From assembly GCA_008501655.1 (NCBI GenBank), contig QQUK01000106.1, positions 1 to 10,567 on the forward strand: a DNA stretch of 10,567 nucleotides, given 5' to 3'. The DNA is from Calditrichota bacterium. GTDB taxonomy: Bacteria > Zixibacteria > MSB-5A5 > GN15 > FEB-12. The position numbers and the translations under genes were made by a program. The notes beneath the pieces are model-generated. The model saw only the letters and a list, made by a program, of their open reading frames with translations, had not been told where the DNA came from and did no database searches. Shown here piece by piece: positions 1 through 5,315 of this stretch. Positions within the stretch are counted from its first letter, which is position 1. Each line of letters starts with the position of its first letter.

Positions 1-894
1 TTAATGAGGATTTGGAAGAAAAATAAAAAAGAACTGGCTGTACCGACGTTACTGTTTTTCATACCGCTTGTTGTTTTCAATTTTAATTATTTTGATTTGG
101 GGCAAAGTTCCGATTTCCAGATTCATTTTAATAATGGTATCAAATATGAACAGCTTGGTGATTATGCAAAAGCTGAGGAGGAATATATTTTAGCTGAGCA
201 GGTCTTCCCTTATTCAGCATCCTTGGTAAACAATCTGGGATTTGTCCAATATCGCCTTGGGAAGTACGATAAATCTGCAGAGAGTTACGAACGTGCTATT
301 AAAAATCAGTCAGACTTCGCCCCGGCTTACAACAACTATGGATTGTTAATGCAGCAGGTCGGGAAAAAAGATTCTGCTATAACTCTTTTCAAAAAAGCAG
401 TTGAATACCATGATTATGAAAATGGTGAAATTAATGATCTTGGTCGTGTGTATGGAAATATAGCTGACATTTATGAACAGCAGCAGCTTCTTGACTCCTC
501 GTTCGAATATCATTTCAAAGCAGTATCTACCAAAGTTACCCATTGGAAAGTTTATTCAAAAGCTGCCGCATTCTATGCACGTTATGAGCAGTACGAGCTT
601 TCCGATTCACTTTTTATTCGCGCCCGACGACTCCATGACCTTGACGCCGGTGATTTGTTTAACTGGGGACTTTCCAATATTGAACGAAAGCAATATTCGT
701 TTGGTCTTTCAAAAATGTTCAAGGCGGTTAAAACCGACCCGAGTCTCTATCAAGCTTACTATGTCATCGCTGTATCGTATGAACAAAATGAGTTCCCCAA
801 AGATTCGATAATGAAATATATTGATTTAACTATGCAATACAACCCGACGTTCCAACCGATTATAGATTTAAAAAATAGAGTTATGAAAAAATAG
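1..894 (+). CDS. TPR-repeat membrane-anchored protein, probably 5'-truncated
   Basis: The frame is open from base 1. The first ATG is at base 4, so 296 residues follow it, but the codon before it is sense (Leu) and no ribosome-binding site can be seen, so the gene may well start outside the window. A basic stretch (RIWKKNKKE) is followed by one hydrophobic segment at about residues 11-28. The rest, from about residue 38, is a run of roughly seven degenerate tetratricopeptide repeats with the usual spacing of Gly/Ala/Tyr/Pro (for example NNLGFVQYRLGKYDKSAESY near 76-95). TPR arrays are protein-binding scaffolds; no catalytic motif is present. A TPR tail after a last membrane helix is common in large integral-membrane glycosyltransferase-like proteins, so this may be the C-terminal part of one; that is inference. 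It converges on the GGDEF gene with only three bases between the two stop codons. Confidence 0.75.
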   Translation, partial: LMRIWKKNKKELAVPTLLFFIPLVVFNFNYFDLGQSSDFQIHFNNGIKYEQLGDYAKAEEEYILAEQVFPYSASLVNNLGFVQYRLGKYDKSAESYERAIKNQSDFAPAYNNYGLLMQQVGKKDSAITLFKKAVEYHDYENGEINDLGRVYGNIADIYEQQQLLDSSFEYHFKAVSTKVTHWKVYSKAAAFYARYEQYELSDSLFIRARRLHDLDAGDLFNWGLSNIERKQYSFGLSKMFKAVKTDPSLYQAYYVIAVSYEQNEFPKDSIMKYIDLTMQYNPTFQPIIDLKNRVMKK

Positions 895-897
895 GAA

Positions 898-1902
898 TTA
901 ATATTTACTTCTTCGTTCGACCATATAGTTCGAGCCGGATTTTAATTTGGTAGCCTTTTTTAAATCAGCAAGCATCTTTGACATCTCCCCGACATGCTTA
1001 AAACTCCCCTTCTCATTTTGTAATACAGCAATGGATATAGTCAGAATCGGAAACTCTTCAACATCTCCCCGTCTGCTTTTGGTAACAATATATCCCCGAT
1101 CAAGGTCCTCATCGGCATATTTCAATCGAATCAAAGCATCAAAAGATTTGATAATATTCTCACAGATAAAATCAATCTCTGCTCTCGGTATAATAAAAAT
1201 AAAATCATCACCGGCAATATGACCGACAAAACCGCCTCTGCTTACATCAAAAACTATATCTTTAATTATCTTGGCCGTCATTCGGATAATATTATCACCA
1301 TAATGATAGCCGTAATAATCATTGTACGCTTTGAAATTATCGAGGTCAGCATACCCGACAGCAAACTCCTGCTCAAGGTTTAATTGTCTGGTTAACTCAC
1401 TTTCAATTAGACTGGGTCCAGGCAGATGTGTTGAGGGGTTGATTGACATATCCCGGTTATGTCTTTCGATGATTTTATTGATACGGACTTCGATGAGCTT
1501 GTTTTTCCAGTCACCATGGATAAACTCATCAGCTCCGGCTTGATAAGCGGCAAAGAGAATATTTTCATCAGGGTCAGGATGGAATAAAACAATCGGTATT
1601 ACTGCTAAAAATGTATTTTGTTTGGCAAGTTTGACAAGTTCAACTTCCTTAATAAATGAATCCGCCGTTGCTCCGGCAAGTAATATCATATCGATATCAT
1701 GCCGATGACAAATAACAGATAGCTCTTCAAAAGTATCAAAGTAATGAATGTTTATTTTATGCAGGGAAAAATACCGTCCCAAATGAAAGTCGAGGGAGAT
1801 ATTCTTTTGCCGTAAAGCAAAATTATAACTCGGCTTATGTGGTCTCTCCGTTACCTGAGGTCCTTGCCAATTCTCTAGGATGGTATTTTTTGTGTTCAGC
1901 AA
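898..1902 (-). CDS. Receiver-like / degenerate GGDEF domain protein
   Basis: 334 residues. Residues of about 30-145 resemble a response-regulator-like fold (alternating hydrophobic strands, an AGADEFI element at 122-128 as in receiver domains), but no clear phospho-acceptor Asp can be assigned. A linker with the NPxTxLPG signature (155-162) leads into a GGDEF domain at about 165-325. The metal-binding region ADLDNFKAYND (185-195) is present, but the signature loop is AGDDF (230-234) rather than GG[D/E]EF, and the RxxD inhibitory site expected nine to six residues before it is absent (Ser and Gly at those positions). GGDEF enzymes make cyclic di-GMP from two GTP; with this loop the activity is uncertain and it could be a GTP sensor or inactive relay. 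The start is a TTG directly after an in-frame TAA, lying 68 nt inside the recombinase gene, with a weak GGGA eight bases upstream. It is the last gene of the minus-strand series. Confidence 0.85.
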   Translation of the reverse strand: MLNTKNTILENWQGPQVTERPHKPSYNFALRQKNISLDFHLGRYFSLHKINIHYFDTFEELSVICHRHDIDMILLAGATADSFIKEVELVKLAKQNTFLAVIPIVLFHPDPDENILFAAYQAGADEFIHGDWKNKLIEVRINKIIERHNRDMSINPSTHLPGPSLIESELTRQLNLEQEFAVGYADLDNFKAYNDYYGYHYGDNIIRMTAKIIKDIVFDVSRGGFVGHIAGDDFIFIIPRAEIDFICENIIKSFDALIRLKYADEDLDRGYIVTKSRRGDVEEFPILTISIAVLQNEKGSFKHVGEMSKMLADLKKATKLKSGSNYMVERRSKY

Positions 1903-2746
1903 TTAAGTAATCCCGATCTACAGTCGTATATATTTGTGTAGTAGATATATCGGCATGTCCAAGCATTTCTTGCACTATTCTTAAATCAGCTCCACCTTCG
2001 AGTAAATGGGTTGCAAACGAATGTCTAAACGTATGCGGGGTAACAACTTTTACTATGCCAGCTAAAGCAATAATCGACCTCAGAATCTTCCAAATCCCGA
2101 CTCTCGAGAATTTTTTACCAAATCTGTTCAAAAAGAGGACTTTGCTGTTTTTGAATTTACCATTTTTCTCTTTCTCCAGCATGTAAGAATTGATAGCATC
2201 ACTTGCACATTTCCCCAAAGGGACCAACCGTTGTTTATTCCCTTTCCCGACAACCTTGACAAACTGTGCTTCAAATTCAATCTGCCGCTCTTCAAGATTA
2301 ATCAACTCTGATATTCGAAGCCCGCATCCATAAAGAGTCTCAACAATTGCTCTGTTTCTTTTACCGTTTGCTGTTGAGAGGTCGATTACATTGATAATTC
2401 TATCAATTTCAGCAGGCGATAGATAACTTGGATGATAGCGTACAATCTTCGGAGCTGATACGGAGTCAAAGATATTTGACCTGAGATGATTCTGTTCAAC
2501 CAGGTATGAAAAAAATCGTTTGAGTGTTGAAATTTTACGGGCAATAGTTGCAGGTTTCATCGACGCTTTCTGCATTTGATCAAAAAACAATGAAATAATT
2601 TTAAGGTCTACATCTTGAGGTTTTTTAACTTCAACAACGAGAAAAAACTTTTCAATATCATTTTTATAGGAACTGAGAGAATTAGCCGAAAGCCCCCGTT
2701 CCAGTTTTAAATACTGCAGATAATCCTGTAAGTAATTTGTTATCAT
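1835..2746 (-). CDS. xerD: Tyrosine recombinase, XerC/XerD type
   Basis: 303 residues, the usual length for Xer proteins. An N-terminal SAM-like core-binding domain (about 1-90, containing LERGLSANSLSSY) precedes the catalytic domain. The full active-site set is visible: Arg144 in CGLRISEL, Lys168 in VGKGNKQR, His238 and Arg241 in TPHTFRHSFATHLL, His264 in LGHADISTTQ and the nucleophile Tyr273. Family knowledge: Xer recombinases resolve chromosome dimers at dif during division, with FtsK. Only one Xer gene is in view; XerC and XerD cannot be separated by eye, and the xerD symbol is a best match. Residues after HPRE (292) form an extra tail of about 11 residues, and this tail is where the next gene overlaps. 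The ATG overlaps the comF stop as ATGA (2743-2746) with no obvious ribosome-binding site, which suggests translational coupling to comF. Confidence 0.9.
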   Translation of the reverse strand: MITNYLQDYLQYLKLERGLSANSLSSYKNDIEKFFLVVEVKKPQDVDLKIISLFFDQMQKASMKPATIARKISTLKRFFSYLVEQNHLRSNIFDSVSAPKIVRYHPSYLSPAEIDRIINVIDLSTANGKRNRAIVETLYGCGLRISELINLEERQIEFEAQFVKVVGKGNKQRLVPLGKCASDAINSYMLEKEKNGKFKNSKVLFLNRFGKKFSRVGIWKILRSIIALAGIVKVVTPHTFRHSFATHLLEGGADLRIVQEMLGHADISTTQIYTTVDRDYLIAEHKKYHPRELARTSGNGETT

Positions 2747-3453
2747 AGGTTAAATGCATGAGCTAATGTTATCACTCCGGGAATTTTATATCCCCCGCTT
2801 TGCAATACTGAGACAGCTTCAAGAATGGTCGAACCGGTGGTCACAACATCATCGACAAGAATCAGGTTATACTTTTCTGTCAGATCTTCATCTATATCAA
2901 AGACAGCTCTGACATTTTTAGCTCGTTTATCCATTGAAAGACGTGCCTGCGGTTTATTGTTTTTGACCCGATAGAGGATATCATTATTCACCGGAATCTG
3001 TAAATGGTTAGATAAGTGTTCAGCAATAATCTCAGCCTGATTAAAACCTCTTTTTTTTTCACGTGAAGTTGCCAATGGTATTGGTATCAAATAGTCAGCA
3101 TTTAGGTCAGTTATTTGCTGATAAAAGTTTTCAGCTATCATTTGAGAAAAGAGTTGTGCAGGTTTAGTTATCCCTTTGAATTTAAACTGAATTATCATCT
3201 CTTTTAAAGCACTGTGATATTCTCCATACGAATACAGCAGTAATGCATCATCGACACAAAAATCACATCTCTGTCGACCCTCCAAAACAGTATGACATTT
3301 GAGGCAATAAATATCATTCAGTTTATTTATAGTCGCCAAACAGCTTTTACATATCATATCAGACTCATCAGTATATTCACCACAGCCGATACATAGCGGT
3401 GGAAAGACAAAATCTAATACTGAAAGAATAAGCGATTCATTTGTTTGTTCCAT
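2743..3453 (-). CDS. comF: ComF-family phosphoribosyltransferase-like protein
   Basis: 236 residues, typical for ComF. The N-terminal part is a double zinc-ribbon with eight cysteines in CxxC pairs: 21/24, 35/38, 50/53 and 63/66. The C-terminal part is a type I phosphoribosyltransferase fold with IPIPL (123-127), RGFNQAE (135-141), the KPQARLSMDKRAKNV region (167-181) and the PRPP loop VDDVVTTGSTI (200-210). ComF proteins take part in uptake and processing of transforming DNA in naturally competent bacteria; homologues are also widespread in species not known to be competent, and the chemistry is not settled. The ATG and a weak AAGG upstream of it (only one base apart) lie in the loop of an 11-bp perfect inverted repeat. 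A run of nine A in the coding strand (3051-3059) encodes EKKR just before RGFNQ. It follows the permease gene by 34 nt and is fused by ATGA overlap to the recombinase gene. Confidence 0.92.
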   Translation of the reverse strand: MEQTNESLILSVLDFVFPPLCIGCGEYTDESDMICKSCLATINKLNDIYCLKCHTVLEGRQRCDFCVDDALLLYSYGEYHSALKEMIIQFKFKGITKPAQLFSQMIAENFYQQITDLNADYLIPIPLATSREKKRGFNQAEIIAEHLSNHLQIPVNNDILYRVKNNKPQARLSMDKRAKNVRAVFDIDEDLTEKYNLILVDDVVTTGSTILEAVSVLQSGGYKIPGVITLAHAFNL

Positions 3454-3470
3454 ACCTTAAACAAACAAAT
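3439..3470 (-). promoter_or_regulatory. Inverted repeat framing the comF start codon
   Basis: Two perfect 11-base arms, ATTTGTTTGTT at 3439-3449 and AACAAACAAAT at 3460-3470, flank a 10-base loop. In the comF mRNA the loop reads UAAGGUAUGG, holding the AAGG ribosome-binding element and the AUG. The stem has nine A-U and two G-C pairs and would close around the initiation site. It is not followed by a U tract on the mRNA, so it is not an intrinsic terminator. A role in controlling comF translation is inference. Confidence 0.55.
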
Positions 3471-3475
3471 TTCAG

Positions 3476-3496
3476 AAATTTTAACAATTAAAATTT
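3476..3496. repeat. A/T-only 9-bp hairpin at the permease stop codon
   Basis: AAATTTTAA (3476-3484) and TTAAAATTT (3488-3496) are perfect inverted arms around a three-base loop. The arms cover the last codons and the stop of the permease gene and lie five bases from the comF inverted repeat. The stem has no G-C pair and no U tract follows, so it would be a poor terminator; it may only reflect local AT richness, or act as a weak processing or pausing site between the two genes. Confidence 0.4.
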
Positions 3497-4495
3497 GAGC
3501 AGTTTTTTGACAAGAAAATATAGAATCCCGCATGTAAGGACTATCGTTGACACAATTGCAAGCAATGAATCCGAATGCTGATGCCCGCCTGATGCAGCCA
3601 TCGAAAAACTCGATCCGAAGTTCTGCATGATAAAATCAAACAGAAATCCGCAAATAATCGAAACGACAATAATTGAAGTGAGATACAGTACAAATCCCCG
3701 CTTGCGAAGCATTGAGAGAACAACCGTCATCGAAGTGATATTTGTTGCAGGACCTACCAGAAGAAAAACTAATATCGCTCCCGGTGAAAACCCTGATGAA
3801 AGGAGAACCGCAGCAAGCGGTGTCGAAGATGTCGCACAAATATACATCGGCAGTCCGACAATCACCGCTCCGACATAACCTCCAATACCCGTCTGCAAAT
3901 AAACAGGAATCGCTGACATATAATCACCAAGTAATGCTGCTACAAAACCGGCTAACAAATATCCCCAAAAAAGATATGGCGCAAGATCTTTGAGAATTGT
4001 ATTAAACGCATAATCAATCATCCGGTATACTTTGGAATGTTGTTTTTGCGGTTTATCTTCACAAGAACAACAGGAAGATGATTCAGTCGATTCGATGGAA
4101 CCCTCTTCCTCATCTTTATCAAATTGATTTACTACCAAGCCTGCTGAAACAGCAGTAACAAATGCAGCAACTGGTCTTGCTAATGTTAAAGCCGGATTGG
4201 TCAAGGAATAAGTCAGCAAAATAGAATCAACCCCCGTTTCAGGTGTTGAAATCAGAAACGAAGTCAATCCTCCTTTGCTGATTCCATTTTTTTTCAATTG
4301 GAGCCCGACTGGTAAAACTGAACAGGAACAGAGCGGCAAAGGAATGCCTATAAGCGCTGCTTTGAGAACGACAGACTTACTTTCCCCACGGAATAGCCGG
4401 TTCAAAGTTTGTTCATTGAGGAAAATATGTATCAGTCCTGCAAGCAGCAACCCGACCAAGAGCAAAAAAGCCGAGTCGAGTAATAAATCATACAC
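3488..4495 (-). CDS. SO_0444-type Cu/Zn efflux permease (ArsP_1/DUF318 family)
   Basis: 335 residues from the GTG start. About eight hydrophobic segments are split into two halves by a charged loop (about 121-155). Family motifs are clear: PLPLCSCSVLPVG (53-64, Cys56 and Cys58), STPETGVDS (83-91), CATSSTPLAA (220-229) and GPATN (248-252). This pattern matches the inner-membrane permease family named for Shewanella SO_0444, associated with copper and zinc export; substrate here is inferred from family. The middle loop carries SSCCSC (Cys142, 143, 145) with a nearby His, and a GGHQH element (303-307) lies before the last helix; both could bind metal. The start is doubtful: the frame stays open upstream to a TAG, giving GEFLQNFAGS before Val, and the best ribosome-binding site (AGGA) sits seven bases before an in-frame ATC at 4528-4526, which would give 346 residues. 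The gene follows the zinc-ribbon/TPR gene by 37 nt from the GTG, or four from the ATC. Confidence 0.88.
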   Translation of the reverse strand: MYDLLLDSAFLLLVGLLLAGLIHIFLNEQTLNRLFRGESKSVVLKAALIGIPLPLCSCSVLPVGLQLKKNGISKGGLTSFLISTPETGVDSILLTYSLTNPALTLARPVAAFVTAVSAGLVVNQFDKDEEEGSIESTESSSCCSCEDKPQKQHSKVYRMIDYAFNTILKDLAPYLFWGYLLAGFVAALLGDYMSAIPVYLQTGIGGYVGAVIVGLPMYICATSSTPLAAVLLSSGFSPGAILVFLLVGPATNITSMTVVLSMLRKRGFVLYLTSIIVVSIICGFLFDFIMQNFGSSFSMAASGGHQHSDSLLAIVSTIVLTCGILYFLVKKLLKF

Positions 4496-4532
4496 CGACC
4501 CGGCAAAATTTTGAAGAAATTCTCCGATGGTT

Positions 4533-5174
4533 TTATCCTATTTCTTGAAGATATTTTTTCGCATTTGGCGCAGCTGAACCATCCGGTGCCATCTCAAGAT
4601 ATTTGTTAAAATATACTTTAGCTGAGTCAGTCTGCTGCATCGTATAATAGACAATCCCCATATTAAAATGGGCAATCTGGTGAGTCGGCGCTGCTTTAAT
4701 CACGGTCTGGAATTCAATAATCGCTCTATCCGGTAATCCCATCCCATGTAAACAAGCACCATAATCAGTTCGTACATTTACATCTGAGCCATCAATTGCT
4801 AATGCTCTCCGGTAACATTCCGCTGCCATCGCATAATTACCCTGGTCCATTGTATTATGACCGATTTGTACTAAAGAGTTATAATCTGTCGGAAGGTTGG
4901 CAAGCATATTCATCGTCTGACTGTCATCGACTTCAGGATGATTATGCTCCTGCGACTGCTGTTGGTTTTCTGGTCCGGGATCTTTTTCAACAACGAGAAA
5001 ATATCCAATAATTACTACTGCAAGTACACCGAAGATTACAAGCATATCCCGGGTTGAATTATTCTTTTTTGATTCTTTTTTAACTGTTTTTGATGTTGGG
5101 GCACCGCAATCCGGACAAAATTTTGCATTGTTCGGCACTGAAGTGCGGCATGAGGGACATTTTTTCTGTGACAT
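4533..5174 (-). CDS. Zinc-ribbon, single-membrane-segment, TPR protein
   Basis: 213 residues. The N-terminus is a short zinc ribbon with two CPxC knuckles (Cys6/9 and Cys20/23). A basic, polar linker (28-43) leads to one hydrophobic segment at about 44-62. A Gln/His/Asp-rich stretch (70-85, including EHNHPE) is followed by three TPR units at about 98-129, 132-163 and 166-197. By the positive-inside rule the ribbon should be cytoplasmic and the TPR part periplasmic. The function is not recognised; the TPR part suggests a protein-interaction role. It is the first gene of the minus-strand series and lies directly upstream of the Cu/Zn permease, so a link to metal handling is possible, but zinc-ribbon/TM proteins of this shape are common and need not be metal-related. 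The ATG has a good ribosome-binding site (GGAG at 5186-5183, eight bases upstream). Confidence 0.85.
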   Translation of the reverse strand: MSQKKCPSCRTSVPNNAKFCPDCGAPTSKTVKKESKKNNSTRDMLVIFGVLAVVIIGYFLVVEKDPGPENQQQSQEHNHPEVDDSQTMNMLANLPTDYNSLVQIGHNTMDQGNYAMAAECYRRALAIDGSDVNVRTDYGACLHGMGLPDRAIIEFQTVIKAAPTHQIAHFNMGIVYYTMQQTDSAKVYFNKYLEMAPDGSAAPNAKKYLQEIG

Positions 5175-5226
5175 ATAATCTACTCCATTTATCTATTTTA
5201 GCTCTCCTGAATGTAAATAAAAATTT

Positions 5227-5255
5227 ATCAAAATCCAATGAAAATCGGATGACAA
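5227..5255 (-). promoter_or_regulatory. Candidate promoter for the zinc-ribbon/permease/comF series
   Basis: On the minus strand TTGTCA (5255-5250, five of six matches to the sigma-70-type -35 box) is followed after 17 bases by TTTGAT (5232-5227, four of six matches to the -10 box). It points at the zinc-ribbon gene about 50 bases away. A perfect TATAAT also exists on this strand at 5280-5275 but has no credible -35 box. These are consensus matches in AT-rich DNA, so the call is tentative, and lineages with a different main sigma factor would not use this consensus. Confidence 0.35.
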
Positions 5256-5277
5256 TATTTTTTCCTATATATATATT
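5249..5277 (+). promoter_or_regulatory. Candidate promoter for the M28 peptidase gene
   Basis: ATGACA (5249-5254, five of six matches to the -35 box) is followed after 17 bases by TATATT (5272-5277, five of six matches to the -10 box). Transcription would start near 5284, giving a leader of about 30 bases with a clear ribosome-binding site AAGGA (5306-5310) five bases before the ATG. The -35 box overlaps that of the opposite-facing candidate promoter. Confidence 0.4.
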
Positions 5278-5287
5278 ATACGTATAA
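5276..5287. repeat. 12-bp perfect palindrome in the divergent promoter region
   Basis: TTATACGTATAA reads the same on both strands. It overlaps the end of the candidate plus-strand -10 box and would cover the predicted start of transcription, the usual place for a repressor operator. AT-rich DNA yields such palindromes fairly often, so this is only a candidate site. Confidence 0.4.
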
Positions 5288-5315
5288 AGTTACAAAAATT
5301 TCAGAAAGGAAAATA

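Noticed and set aside
473..811. Open frame of about 110 codons in another frame of the first TPR gene
   Set aside because: It is inside a TPR array with good repeat periodicity in the main frame; the alternative product is low-complexity Ser/Pro-rich and has no motif.
1835..2746. Recombinase as an integrase of a mobile element or integron
   Set aside because: Length and motifs fit housekeeping Xer, it is coupled to comF, and no attachment repeats, att sites or cassette-like genes are seen nearby.
3439..3496. Paired hairpins as an intrinsic terminator between permease and comF
   Set aside because: Neither stem is G-C rich and neither is followed by a T tract on the transcribed strand.
4533..5174. 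Zinc-ribbon/TM protein as part of a defence or toxin system
   Set aside because: No nuclease, NTPase or effector domain is present in it or its neighbours; the TPR tail and operon context do not suggest defence.
5265..5287. TATATATATATTATA tract as a microsatellite or origin-type DNA unwinding element
   Set aside because: It is short, has no DnaA boxes nearby and is better explained as promoter -10 region of the divergent gap.
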